Assembly: GCA_001603145.1 (NCBI GenBank)
Contig: LVBI01000007.1
Coordinates: forward strand, 58,455 to 122,454
DNA from: Spirochaetales bacterium Spiro_07
Lineage (GTDB): Bacteria > Spirochaetota > Spirochaetia > Treponematales > Treponemataceae
Length of the DNA stretch: 64,000 nt
Direction: 5' to 3'
Position numbers and translations under genes: made by a program. Of this stretch, positions 27,098 to 36,763 are shown piece after piece. Within the stretch, counting starts at the first letter, position 1. Each line of letters opens with the position of its first letter. Below the pieces are notes generated by a model. That model did not search any database. It was not told where the DNA came from and was given only the letters and a program-made list of their open reading frames with translations.

Positions 27098-27769
27098 TTA
27101 TTCCGCATACAAAAAGTTGTCGTAATTGTTTGCAGAAGAAGGCGGATCGTAGATAAAGCGCGTATCTGGAATGCCTTTGTTCAGCGAATAGTTCTTAAAA
27201 TCGAAGATGAAAGTCTCGCCTGACTTTGCGTAGCCTTCAACACGGCGGATAAGCTTTGTTTCAGGGTTTACCGACAAGCGGATACGGCGGTAGCCTTCAG
27301 ATGAAGTTTTTGGCACAAGAATCAGCTTTACAACCATTTCCGAAGAACCTTCTTCTAGCGGCTCTGCGTTCTGACCTGTTTCATAAGAAATCGAATAATA
27401 GCGGCGCATAAGAGAAAGGCCTTCAGGCGTTGCAATGCCGGCGCCTGAAGATCTTCCGCCGGAAGATACAGTCTGCGTCATGATGGCGCGTGTGCGCGGC
27501 ACATAAATCGTGAGTGTTTCAGCGTTAAAGCAGATTACCTGCGTGTCAGGGTTTGAAAAATCAAAGCGGAGCAAATTGGGGCGCTTGAAAGATACTTTTG
27601 CAGCAGAAGTAGACTTTGAGTCTTTGATGGTCACATTCGCTTCAAAATCTTTTATTGTTCCGTAAAATTCATTTATAGTCTGAAAAAAATCACCGGCTGT
27701 CATAATCTGAGCAGAAACAAGCGCGGCGGTCATAACAAACAAACAAAAAAGTGAAATAATCTTTTTCAT
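27098..27769 (-). CDS. lolA: LolA-like outer-membrane lipoprotein carrier
   Basis: Signal peptide; FEANVTIKDSKSTSAAKVSFKRPNLLRFDFSNP typical of LolA. Confidence 0.8.
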   Translation of the reverse strand: MKKIISLFCLFVMTAALVSAQIMTAGDFFQTINEFYGTIKDFEANVTIKDSKSTSAAKVSFKRPNLLRFDFSNPDTQVICFNAETLTIYVPRTRAIMTQTVSSGGRSSGAGIATPEGLSLMRRYYSISYETGQNAEPLEEGSSEMVVKLILVPKTSSEGYRRIRLSVNPETKLIRRVEGYAKSGETFIFDFKNYSLNKGIPDTRFIYDPPSSANNYDNFLYAE

Positions 27770-27930
27770 ATAAAGACAACCCCTCATTGCGGCCATTTTT
27801 AGCCGCAAAGGAAAAATCTACAAAATGCCCATTTTGAAGCATTTAATTCATTCTATAGTAAAGCAGAAAGCGCATTAACAGTCAAGCTGTTAAAACTGCT
27901 TAAAGTGCAGGCTGATGTTAAAATAGAAGC

Positions 27931-27959
27931 TTGACAAATTGCAAATACGCTACTAACAT
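27931..27959 (+). promoter_or_regulatory. Putative uxuB-uxuA promoter
   Basis: TTGACA-17 bp-TAACAT about 92 bp before the trimmed ATG at 28051. Confidence 0.6.
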
Positions 27960-28050
27960 ACTAGCATATCTTGTTATTTACAACGAATACAAGATTCATA
28001 TCAGCAGCCTAATTGCATCAACAGCTTTTGACTGTTCAATTGGAGTTTTT

Positions 28051-29673
28051 ATGCTTACATTAACACGTTCCGCATTAAAAGACACTGCCGCATGGCAAAA
28101 AGCAGGCACTGCACTTCCGCAGTTTGACATTGAGCTTATGAAAAAAAACACAGCCGAATCGCCTGAGTGGATTCACTTCGGCGCGGGAAACATTTTCCGC
28201 GGCTTTATTGCGCCGTTGCAGCAAAAGCTTTTGGACAAAAATCTTGCAAAGACAGGCATTATTGCAGCCGACACATTTGACGGCGAGATAATCGACAAAA
28301 TTTACAAGCCTTTCGACAACCTTGCGCTGCTCGTTACGATGTGCGCCGACGGAAGCCTTGAAAAAAGCGTAATAGCTTCTGCCGCAGAAGCTTATCAGGC
28401 AACGCCGCAGAATAAGGCGCACTGGGAACAGCTTAAATCAATCTTCAAGTCGCCGTCTCTCAAAATGGTAAGCTTCACAATTACAGAAAAAGGCTACGCA
28501 TTGCGCGGCATGAACGGCGAAATAATGCCGGTTGTGCAGAAAGACCTTGCAGAAGGCCCAGCCGCACCTGTACACGCAATGAGCATCGTCACTTCGCTGA
28601 TGCTTGAACGGTTTAAGGCCGGTGCAAAACCGATTGCGCTTGTAAGCATGGACAACTGTTCACAGAACGGCGAAAAACTTCAGAGCGCTGTGCTTGAAAT
28701 TGCCGGAACATGGCTTAAGAACGGCTTTGTTTCAGAAGAATTCGTTTCTTATTTGAAAGACACAAGCAAGGTTGCTTTTCCGTGGACAATGATTGACAAA
28801 ATTACGCCGCGCCCTGCCAAAAACGTGCAGGAGCAGCTTGAAAAAGACGGAATCGGCGGCATTGCACCGATAACCACAACAAAAGGCACATTCATCGCGC
28901 CGTTTGTGAACGCCGAAAAGCCGCAGTATCTCGTAATCGAAGACACATTCCCGGCTGGCCGCCCTGCTTTTGAAAATCTGAAAGATTCCGGCGTGTTCCT
29001 CACAGACAGAGCTTCTGTAAGCAAGAGCGAGCGCATGAAAGTAACAGCTTGTCTAAACCCGCTGCACACAGCGCTGGCAGTTTACGGCTGCCTTCTTGGC
29101 TACACTTCAATTGCAAAAGAAATGCAGAACCCGCTGCTCGTTTCTCTTATCAAGCAGATTGGCTATAAAGAAGGCCTGCCTGTTGTAGAAAACCCAGGCA
29201 TTTTAAGCCCAGAAGCTTTTATAGACGAAGTAATCAACGGAAGGCTTGTCAACCCGAACATTCCGGACACACCGCAGCGCATTGCGACAGATACTTCACA
29301 GAAAATTCCTGTACGTTTCGGCGAAACAATAAAGGCATACATCGAAAAAGGCAAAGACCTTAACGAGCTGAAAGGCATTCCGCTTGCCATTGCAGGCTGG
29401 TTGCGCTATCTTCTTGCAGTTGATTCAAAAGGTCAGAAGTTTGAACCTTCAAGCGACCCAATGCTCAGCGAAATGCAGGAAAAGCTGAAAAACGTAAAGC
29501 TCGGCGACAAATCTACGGCAAACGGCGTGCTTGGCTCTATTCTTGCAAACAAGACTTTGTTCGGCACAGACTTGACCAAAACACCGCTCGCCGCAAAAAT
29601 TGAAGCGATGTTCGCTGATTTGGTTTCAGACGCTTCGGCAGTTGAAGCTGTATTGCACAAATATTTAGACTAA
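28051..29673 (+). CDS. uxuB: Mannitol dehydrogenase family, probable fructuronate reductase
   Basis: WIHFGAGNIFRGF; neighbour uxuA; start trimmed to MLTLTRSALK. Confidence 0.87.
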   Translation: MLTLTRSALKDTAAWQKAGTALPQFDIELMKKNTAESPEWIHFGAGNIFRGFIAPLQQKLLDKNLAKTGIIAADTFDGEIIDKIYKPFDNLALLVTMCADGSLEKSVIASAAEAYQATPQNKAHWEQLKSIFKSPSLKMVSFTITEKGYALRGMNGEIMPVVQKDLAEGPAAPVHAMSIVTSLMLERFKAGAKPIALVSMDNCSQNGEKLQSAVLEIAGTWLKNGFVSEEFVSYLKDTSKVAFPWTMIDKITPRPAKNVQEQLEKDGIGGIAPITTTKGTFIAPFVNAEKPQYLVIEDTFPAGRPAFENLKDSGVFLTDRASVSKSERMKVTACLNPLHTALAVYGCLLGYTSIAKEMQNPLLVSLIKQIGYKEGLPVVENPGILSPEAFIDEVINGRLVNPNIPDTPQRIATDTSQKIPVRFGETIKAYIEKGKDLNELKGIPLAIAGWLRYLLAVDSKGQKFEPSSDPMLSEMQEKLKNVKLGDKSTANGVLGSILANKTLFGTDLTKTPLAAKIEAMFADLVSDASAVEAVLHKYLD

Positions 29674-29686
29674 AGAGGAAAGACTT

Positions 29687-30748
29687 ATGGAAATGACATT
29701 CAGATGGTTCGGCAGCAAATATGACTCAATTACGCTCGAACAGATTCGGCAGATTCCAGGAGTGCGTGGCGTAATCACCACGCTTTATGGAAGCACACCG
29801 GGCGAAGCGTGGAGCGCAGACGAAGTAAACGCGCTTAAAGCCGAAGTCGAAAAAGCGGGCTTGAAAATTTCAGGCATTGAAAGCGTGAACATTCACGATG
29901 ACATAAAGACAGGCGCACCGACGCGCGACATGTATATAGAAAACTATATCAAAACGCTTGAAGTGCTCGGCAAAGCCGGAATCAAGATGGTCTGCTACAA
30001 TTTTATGCCGGTCTTTGACTGGACACGCAGCGACCTTGCAAAGAAACGGCCGGACGGTTCGACAGTGCTTGCTTATGACCAGTCTGTAATCGACAAGATA
30101 AACCCTGAAACAATGTTCGCCTCGCTCGACAAAAAATCAAACGGCTTTGTTCTGCCGGGCTGGGAACCAGAACGCATGGCGCGCATAAAGGAGCTTTTTG
30201 AAGCGTACAAGCCTGTAACAAAAGAGAAGCTCTTTGACAATCTCGTGTACTTCCTCAAGGCTATTATGCCTGTCTGCGACAAATACGACATCGATATGGC
30301 GATTCATCCGGATGACCCGGCTTGGCCTGTGTTCGACTTGCCGCGCATAATTACAAACGAAGAGCAGATTGTAAAAATGCTCAAAGCTGTTGACAACAAG
30401 CACAACGGCCTTACGTTCTGCACCGGCTCGCTCGGCACAAACCCGAAAAACGACTTATGCGGAATAATCCGCGCGGCAAAAGGACGCATTCACTTTGCGC
30501 ATGTGAGAAACCTTTATCATGAAGCACCCGGAAAATTCGAAGAAGCCGCTCACCTTTCGGCCGACGGCTCATTCGATATGTATGCTATCATGAAGACGCT
30601 GCACGACACCGGCTTTGACGGCATAATAAGACCAGACCACGGACGCACAATCTGGGGCGAAGTTTCAATGCCGGGCTATGGGCTTTATGACCGCGCGCTT
30701 GGTGCTGCATATCTTAACGGACTTTGGGAAGCAATTGAAAAAAGTTAA
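29687..30748 (+). CDS. uxuA: Mannonate dehydratase
   Basis: MEMTFRWFGSKYDSITLEQIRQIPGVRGVITTLY; DMAIHPDDPAW; FAHVRN. Confidence 0.95.
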   Translation: MEMTFRWFGSKYDSITLEQIRQIPGVRGVITTLYGSTPGEAWSADEVNALKAEVEKAGLKISGIESVNIHDDIKTGAPTRDMYIENYIKTLEVLGKAGIKMVCYNFMPVFDWTRSDLAKKRPDGSTVLAYDQSVIDKINPETMFASLDKKSNGFVLPGWEPERMARIKELFEAYKPVTKEKLFDNLVYFLKAIMPVCDKYDIDMAIHPDDPAWPVFDLPRIITNEEQIVKMLKAVDNKHNGLTFCTGSLGTNPKNDLCGIIRAAKGRIHFAHVRNLYHEAPGKFEEAAHLSADGSFDMYAIMKTLHDTGFDGIIRPDHGRTIWGEVSMPGYGLYDRALGAAYLNGLWEAIEKS

Positions 30749-30772
30749 TCAGTCTGTTAAAGTGTAAGAACA

Positions 30773-31495
30773 ATGGAAGCAGAAACGAATTTAGTTGTTC
30801 TTGAACGTGAACGTTACGAATCGACACGCGATTATGCAATCAGATGCTTAACGTATAACATTGTCAATCTTCACCTTAAGCCGGGGCAGCTCGTCAGCGA
30901 ATCTATCATAAGCGAGCTGCTTGAGCTTAGCCGCACACCTGTGCGCGAAGCTTTTTTTGACCTTTCAAAATCAGGCTTGCTGAAAATCATGCCGCAGCGC
31001 GGCACAAGGGTTGCACACATCGACCTTGACCTTGTTGAAGAAGCAAGGTTCGCGCGCTGGGCAATTGAACGCTGCATCGTTCAGCAGCTTGCAGAATCGC
31101 GCACAGACTATGACATTGTGGAGCTAAGAAACAACATTGAGAAGCAGCTTGCGTGCAAAGAAGCTAAAGACGCAGAGCAGCTTCTTGAGATTGACAACAC
31201 ATTCCACAAACTGCTTTTCCGTTTCTGCCAGAAAGAATCTGTCTACAATTATTTGAAGCGTCTTCGCGTTCATTTTGACAGAGTGCGCAAGCTCAACATT
31301 GAACGCGTGGAAACAGATCGGATTATTAACGACCACACCGAGCTGACCGATGCGATAGAAGCGCAAGACAAGGCTAAATCACTTGAAGTAATCGACAGAC
31401 ACCTTACAAGAGTCATCGATGATATTCACTATCTAAAATTGCAATACCCAGATTATTTCGTAAACAAAAAGAAACGCACAATAGCTACTTTCTGA
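30773..31495 (+). CDS. GntR-family (FCD) transcriptional regulator
   Basis: LKPGQLVSESIISELLELSRTPVREAFFDLSKSGLLKIMPQRGTRVA. Confidence 0.92.
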   Translation: MEAETNLVVLERERYESTRDYAIRCLTYNIVNLHLKPGQLVSESIISELLELSRTPVREAFFDLSKSGLLKIMPQRGTRVAHIDLDLVEEARFARWAIERCIVQQLAESRTDYDIVELRNNIEKQLACKEAKDAEQLLEIDNTFHKLLFRFCQKESVYNYLKRLRVHFDRVRKLNIERVETDRIINDHTELTDAIEAQDKAKSLEVIDRHLTRVIDDIHYLKLQYPDYFVNKKKRTIATF

Positions 31496-31523
31496 ATTGC
31501 CGAAAACAGAAAACATATCAAAA

Positions 31524-31555
31524 AAAAGCCAGACTGCACTTTACAGTCTGGCTTT
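31524..31555. terminator. Bidirectional-looking terminator
   Basis: AAAAGCCAGACTG-cactttа-like loop-CAGTCTGGCTTTT perfect stem. Confidence 0.8.
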
Positions 31556-31727
31556 TCAATTTTATAGCATCATCTCATGTCATTGTCGGAAGTGTCATGT
31601 CATTGTCGGGCGAGACCTGACAATCTGACAGCAAACTTGCAGGGTTCGCCAAAAAAACTTATCTTGCAAATCAAGCTTGATTGCGAACCCAAGATTTCTG
31701 CGTCAAGCGCGGAAATGATATGTACAA

Positions 31728-33839
31728 TCAGCTTTCAACAGTTTCTGGCTGTTCGGGCTTCTGCTCATTCGCATCAGCTTCGGCAGATTCAGCCGGCTTT
31801 TCTTCAGCAGCGGCATTGTTCTGCGCAATAACCTTCTGAGACAAATCAGCTTCTGCCTTAATTATTTCTGCAAATTCTTTGCCGTCCATCGTCTCAATTT
31901 CGATGAGCCTGTTCGCGATATACTCAAGCAGCTGCTTATGCTCGCGCAATACAGAAAGAACATGCTGATAACGCTCATCCATTATGCGCGCCATCTCTTC
32001 ATCAATGAACTTCTGCGTCTCTTCGCTGAATTCACGGACAATGCTCGGCTCGCCGCCGCGGTTTCCGAGAACACCTTTTCCGAGCGTAATGTTCTTAAAT
32101 TTGTCGCTCATACCGTAGTCGGTAATCATGCGCTTTATTATGTCGGTGGCGCGCGCAATGTCGTTTGAAGCACCAGTTGAAACTTCGCCAAGCATAATCT
32201 CTTCAGCAGCACGGCCGCCGAGACAGCTGTCAACCTCATTGAGCATGTCGCGCTTTGTAAGGCAGTTGTGTTCTTCCTGTTCGCGGTACTGCGTAAAACC
32301 GCCGATACCGTGCGAGCGCGGAACAACCGTAATCTTGTTGACAGGCGGAAAATCTGGCGTAAAAGCCGCAATGAGCGCATGGCCTGTTTCGTGGAAAGCG
32401 ATAAGGCGGTGCTCTTTCTCGTTTTCGCGCTTGTTCTTCTTTTTAAGGCCCATGCTTACTTTGTCTATGGCATCGTTAAAATCGACCATCGTGACTTTTT
32501 TTCTGCCGTTGCGCACGGCAAGAAGCGCGGCTTCGTTCACCACGTTTGCAAGATCTGCACCGGCAAAACCTACAGTTCCGTGTGCAATCGAATTGAAATC
32601 AACGTCATCGTCGATTTTTACGTTCTTTGCATGAATGCGCAAAATCTCTTCGCGGCCCTTAACATCAGGGCATTCAACCGGAACCTGACGGTCAAAACGG
32701 CCAGGGCGCAGCAACGCTGAATCAAGCACGTCTGCACGGTTTGTTGCGGCAAGAATAATCAAGCCCTTTTCGTTATCAAAGCCGTCCATTTCTACAAGCA
32801 GCTGGTTCAATGTCTGCTCGCGCTCGTCATTGCCGCCGCCGAAACCGTTCACACGGCTCTTGCCGATTGCGTCAAGCTCATCAATAAAGATGATGCACGG
32901 TGCTTTTTCGCGCGCCTGTCTGAAAAGGTCGCGCACACGGCTTGCGCCCACGCCGACGAACATTTCTACAAAGTCTGAACCGCTGATTCTAAAGAACGGC
33001 ACACCGGCTTCTCCGGCTACTGCACGCGCAAGCAAAGTCTTGCCTGTTCCTGGCGGGCCAACCAAAAGCACGCCTTTCGGAATCTTTCCGCCGATGTCTG
33101 TATATTTCTTAGGTGATTTCAAAAAATCTACGACTTCTACAAGCTCTTCTTTTGCTTCGTCTACACCGGCTACATCTTTAAAGCGCGTGGTGACTTTGCC
33201 CTCTTCTACCGCGCTGTTGCGGCTCTGCCCTGCCGAGAAAAGCCCCATTCCGCCGCCGAAGCCGCCGCCCATCTTTTTGAAGAGCAGCCGCCACATCAAG
33301 AAAAGCAAACCGAAAGGCACAACCCAGTTAAGGATTATCTCAAGAATAAAGTTGTTCTGCTTTGAGACAGCCTTGTAAGTCACGTTCTTTTCGTCAAGAA
33401 ACTTTAAGAAGTCTTCTGTAAGAATTGCGACAGTCTTATATTCGGGCGTAATTCCTGCCGCACCGCGCATCAATACAGAAAGCGCATTTTCAGACGAAGT
33501 TTGAGCTGAATTGGCAGACTGTGCGCCGTAACCTGTAAAATAGTTCTGCCCCAAATCGACACGAACGATAGTTCCGTTTTCAATAAGCTTCTTGAATTCA
33601 GAAAAAGGAATCGTTGTATCTGCTCTGGACATGCCCATCATATTTACAAAAAGAATTACAGCAACACCAACAGCAACAAGCACCCATAAAGACCATTTCG
33701 GCTTTTTATCGCCTGAATTATTTGACGGTTCATCTGACAATTTGAAAAAATCGTATGGGTCTGTTTCGTTTTTCTTTTTGTCGTCGTTCTTGTTTTCGCT
33801 CATCATATACCCCATATTCAAAGACATATTTATATTCAA
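31728..33839 (-). CDS. ftsH: ATP-dependent zinc metalloprotease FtsH
   Basis: [48 protein letters not shown] zinc motif. Confidence 0.96.
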   Translation of the reverse strand: MNINMSLNMGYMMSENKNDDKKKNETDPYDFFKLSDEPSNNSGDKKPKWSLWVLVAVGVAVILFVNMMGMSRADTTIPFSEFKKLIENGTIVRVDLGQNYFTGYGAQSANSAQTSSENALSVLMRGAAGITPEYKTVAILTEDFLKFLDEKNVTYKAVSKQNNFILEIILNWVVPFGLLFLMWRLLFKKMGGGFGGGMGLFSAGQSRNSAVEEGKVTTRFKDVAGVDEAKEELVEVVDFLKSPKKYTDIGGKIPKGVLLVGPPGTGKTLLARAVAGEAGVPFFRISGSDFVEMFVGVGASRVRDLFRQAREKAPCIIFIDELDAIGKSRVNGFGGGNDEREQTLNQLLVEMDGFDNEKGLIILAATNRADVLDSALLRPGRFDRQVPVECPDVKGREEILRIHAKNVKIDDDVDFNSIAHGTVGFAGADLANVVNEAALLAVRNGRKKVTMVDFNDAIDKVSMGLKKKNKRENEKEHRLIAFHETGHALIAAFTPDFPPVNKITVVPRSHGIGGFTQYREQEEHNCLTKRDMLNEVDSCLGGRAAEEIMLGEVSTGASNDIARATDIIKRMITDYGMSDKFKNITLGKGVLGNRGGEPSIVREFSEETQKFIDEEMARIMDERYQHVLSVLREHKQLLEYIANRLIEIETMDGKEFAEIIKAEADLSQKVIAQNNAAAEEKPAESAEADANEQKPEQPETVES

Positions 33840-33976
33840 TTAAAAATCGATAATCTATAAACAGCTACATTTAATATACGAAAATAAACGACATTAGGCT
33901 ATAGAAAACCACATAAATAAAGAAACTTTTTTTCGTGCAAAAAGCGCTTTTTTTTCAAAAAAATTCACTTTTTTGC

Positions 33977-34003
33977 TAAAGTTGCTTTTTTCAAGGCCGA
34001 TAT
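33977..34003 (+). promoter_or_regulatory. Sigma-28 (FliA) type promoter upstream of fliS
   Basis: TAAAGTTG-N11-GCCGATAT versus consensus TAAAGTTT-N11-GCCGATAA. Confidence 0.85.
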
Positions 34004-34078
34004 TTAAACGAATTAGAGTGTATTGTATTCTGTTTGTCATTGTGCCACAGCCGGCACATACTTATACAGGGGGAACCG

Positions 34079-34522
34079 GTGGGATATAATCAAGCTTATA
34101 GTGCATACAAAGAGGCTAGCGTAAAAACAGCAAGTCAGGGCAAGCTTATCATTATGCTTTATGACGAATGTGTGCGCCAGCTGAATATGGCCTTGGAGAA
34201 GTTCGGCACCGACACAAAGATTGCACCGAAAGACATTGAACAATTCAGCCGCAACATCATCAAAGCGCAAGAAATTATCACAGAGCTGATGGTTTCTCTT
34301 GACATGGAATCTGGCGGCGAAATTGCGCAGAATCTGCTTAACCTTTATATGTTCTTCAACCAAGAATTGCTTGAAGCGAACGTGGGTACAAAGCCGGAAA
34401 AAATTACGTTCGTCCGCAACATGATGAGCCAGCTCCGCGATTCTTGGGCGACAGCAATCATGAATTCAGTTCCAGTTGAAAATCATGCAATGCAGCACAC
34501 AGGAATCAACATTTCAGGCTAA
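34079..34522 (+). CDS. fliS: Flagellar export chaperone FliS
   Basis: GYNQAYSAYKEASVKTASQGKLIIMLYDECVRQLNMA; GTG start preceded by AGGGGGA RBS. Confidence 0.92.
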   Translation: MGYNQAYSAYKEASVKTASQGKLIIMLYDECVRQLNMALEKFGTDTKIAPKDIEQFSRNIIKAQEIITELMVSLDMESGGEIAQNLLNLYMFFNQELLEANVGTKPEKITFVRNMMSQLRDSWATAIMNSVPVENHAMQHTGINISG

Positions 34523-34627
34523 CTTTTCGGCATTGCAGATAACTTTTGACGGTTTGCCGCGCATGCAATAGAAATGCGCATTATTTTTTGACTAAACCTT
34601 TAAGGTTGATTTTTAAGGCAGGTATCC

Positions 34628-35104
34628 ATGACGGAGACTTTAACCCTTACACAGACGGAAATCGATGAGCGTGTCGCAGTTCTGAAGCGTCTCCGTCATC
34701 TGCTTGAGCAGCAGAGAGCTAAATTTCAAGAATATCTTCTTGTGCTTGAAAAGCAAGAAGCATGCATAAAATCAGACAATGTAAACGCAATTTCTTCTCA
34801 AGCTGAAATCGAAGAGCAGATTGTCTCGAACATCAACAACCTTCAGCGCGTAATTAAACCGATGGAAGACATGTACCGTTCAGTCTATCCACATGGTGAA
34901 ACCGAAATTCCGCAGCTTAAGACAGATTTGTACAAGCTTCAGACGCAGGTGCTTGCCCAGAACGAGCGCAACAGAAACCTGCTCAAAAGCAATATCGTGC
35001 ATATCCGCAACCAAATTGCAAAATTCAAGAATCCGTATAAAAACCGGAAAAGCATTTACGCCGGTGAACTTCACGCAGCAAACTACATCGATATTCAGCA
35101 GTAG
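34628..35104 (+). CDS. FlgN-like flagellar chaperone / coiled-coil protein
   Basis: Coiled-coil downstream of fliS with FlgN-like organisation. Confidence 0.6.
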   Translation: MTETLTLTQTEIDERVAVLKRLRHLLEQQRAKFQEYLLVLEKQEACIKSDNVNAISSQAEIEEQIVSNINNLQRVIKPMEDMYRSVYPHGETEIPQLKTDLYKLQTQVLAQNERNRNLLKSNIVHIRNQIAKFKNPYKNRKSIYAGELHAANYIDIQQ

Positions 35105-35126
35105 CTTCACCACACAAATCCGCGAA

Positions 35127-35160
35127 GACAAAGCCGGTGCATCAGCCACCGGCTTTTTTT
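35127..35160 (+). terminator. Rho-independent terminator (left copy of a duplicated sequence)
   Basis: GACAAAGCCGGTGCATCAGCCACCGGCTTTTTTT; 9-bp stem plus T7. Confidence 0.9.
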
Positions 35161-35171
35161 GTGCCTCAGGA

Positions 35172-35507
35172 TTATAACTTCATGGCTACAATTTCATCAT
35201 GCAGAGATTTTTCCACGAAGCTATTTAAAGACATATTCATTTTTCTGGCAGCAAGCGCAACCTGACTATGAAACAAAGGCGTAAGCCGCACATTGAATTT
35301 GCCCGAATACGGCTTTTCTGGCTCAATACCGTCCTGCCTGCACCATTCAAGATAATCATCAACAGAATCATGAAATTCCTTTTCTATTTCATCTACCGTA
35401 GTTCCTTGAAAAGTGATTACAGTGCGTGTATTTATCACCTCTCCAGAAAAAATGCGGGCTTCATCATCGTACTCAACAGAACCAATAAAACCTTTATAAG
35501 TCATCAT
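35172..35507 (-). CDS. hicB: HicB-family antitoxin
   Basis: MMTYKGFIGSVEYDDEARIFSGEVINTRTVITFQGTTVDEIEKEFHDSVDDYLEWC plus C-terminal RHH-like segment. Confidence 0.9.
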   Translation of the reverse strand: MMTYKGFIGSVEYDDEARIFSGEVINTRTVITFQGTTVDEIEKEFHDSVDDYLEWCRQDGIEPEKPYSGKFNVRLTPLFHSQVALAARKMNMSLNSFVEKSLHDEIVAMKL

Positions 35508-35758
35508 ATTTTTACTCCAGCATTTTCCAAGAATCTCCGCATTGATTTTACAGCACCTTTATCTGTTTCGCGTTCCGGGTGAGGTCTATGAAACACAGCA
35601 CGTTCACCATTAAGCTCAATGCGGACACGAGAACCATTCCCTTCGGAAATTTTTGCACCAAGTGACTTAAGCAAATTCTCAATTTCCTGCCAATCAATAT
35701 TAGATTGCACAGGATTCTTGAAAATCTGCTCATACACTTTCCGTTGCTTCGCATTCAT
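35504..35758 (-). CDS. hicA: HicA-family mRNA interferase toxin
   Basis: IDWQEIENLLKSLGAKISEGNGSRVRIELNGERAVFHRPHPERETDKGAVKSMRRFLENAGV; 4-nt overlap with hicB. Confidence 0.9.
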   Translation of the reverse strand: MNAKQRKVYEQIFKNPVQSNIDWQEIENLLKSLGAKISEGNGSRVRIELNGERAVFHRPHPERETDKGAVKSMRRFLENAGVKI

Positions 35759-35835
35759 AAGAATATGATACTACACATTGGTACTAAAGACAAATGAAAA
35801 ATCTAACAAAGATTTTATTTGAATCTCTTAAGTTG

Positions 35836-36300
35836 TTATTTACGGGTAAGAACAGCAGTGTCATTCGAATTTATAATAGGAACTACAACACCATCTGACT
35901 TACAGTTTGACAAAGTCAAATTATTACCGCTTATAGAATAATCAAAAGATTCATTAGTTCCATTAAAATCTATAGAAGAACCATTTCTATTATAAGTAAT
36001 TGTGAAATTTGCCGGACTATAAGATATAGTATTTCCTGATAATGTATATGGCATTTGTCCCTCAATTTCTTTCACGTCATTTACATACCAGACCTGCTTC
36101 CAAATTGAATTATCAAAATTCATTTCGAGTTTGAAAGTATCGCCATTACCGTTTGTTTCCGTATAAACCCACCAGCAGCCAGTAAGAGAACTTGCAGCAG
36201 GCGCAGAACCACCGCCACCTCCTCCACCACCGCCGCCACAAGAAACCAGAGCGACAGAAAGTGCAATTGCTAACAACAATGCAGAAATCTTTTTTTTCAT
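35836..36300 (-). CDS. Lipoprotein with poly-Gly linker, lipocalin-like beta-rich C-terminus
   Basis: MKKKISALLLAIALSVALVSCGGGGGGGGGGSAPAASSLTGCWWVYTE. Confidence 0.75.
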   Translation of the reverse strand: MKKKISALLLAIALSVALVSCGGGGGGGGGGSAPAASSLTGCWWVYTETNGNGDTFKLEMNFDNSIWKQVWYVNDVKEIEGQMPYTLSGNTISYSPANFTITYNRNGSSIDFNGTNESFDYSISGNNLTLSNCKSDGVVVPIINSNDTAVLTRK

Positions 36301-36639
36301 AAGAACTTCTCCTTATATATAATTGTGTTATAAAAAAACCTTTTTTGAATTCGCTTAAATGCGCACAAAAAGGCTTTTATATGAGAAGGATATTTTGTGC
36401 AGACATTATGCACCAAGTTGCTGAGTTAATCATGCAGAAAATTATCTGCAAATCAATATCTTTTTTATTTATCATACTTTTTCGCTTACATTGTTAAGAA
36501 TAATTTACATTTTTAACATAGCATCCTTTATTAAGCTTGTCAAGAAAAATCTTTTTACATAGAAAAATTTTGTTAATATTCAATATATCTTAACAAAAAA
36601 TAACTAGCATCAACCTACTAACACCATTTAAGTGAATGT

Positions 36640-36675
36640 GACAAAAGCCGGTGCATCAGCCACCGGCTTTTTTTT
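36640..36675 (+). terminator. Rho-independent terminator (right copy of a duplicated sequence), orphan on this strand
   Basis: GACAAAAGCCGGTGCATCAGCCACCGGCTTTTTTTT; near-identical to 35127-35160. Confidence 0.9.
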
Positions 36676-36763
36676 CCAAGCATAGGAAAAATTCCAGATT
36701 TGCGCATACAGTTTTTTTCTGTTAATATAGAAGCAAACTGAAAGGAAGCATTTTGGAGCGATT

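Noticed and set aside
32128-33378. Several 100-180-aa plus-strand ORFs over ftsH
   Set aside because: Shadow ORFs antisense to a strongly conserved gene.
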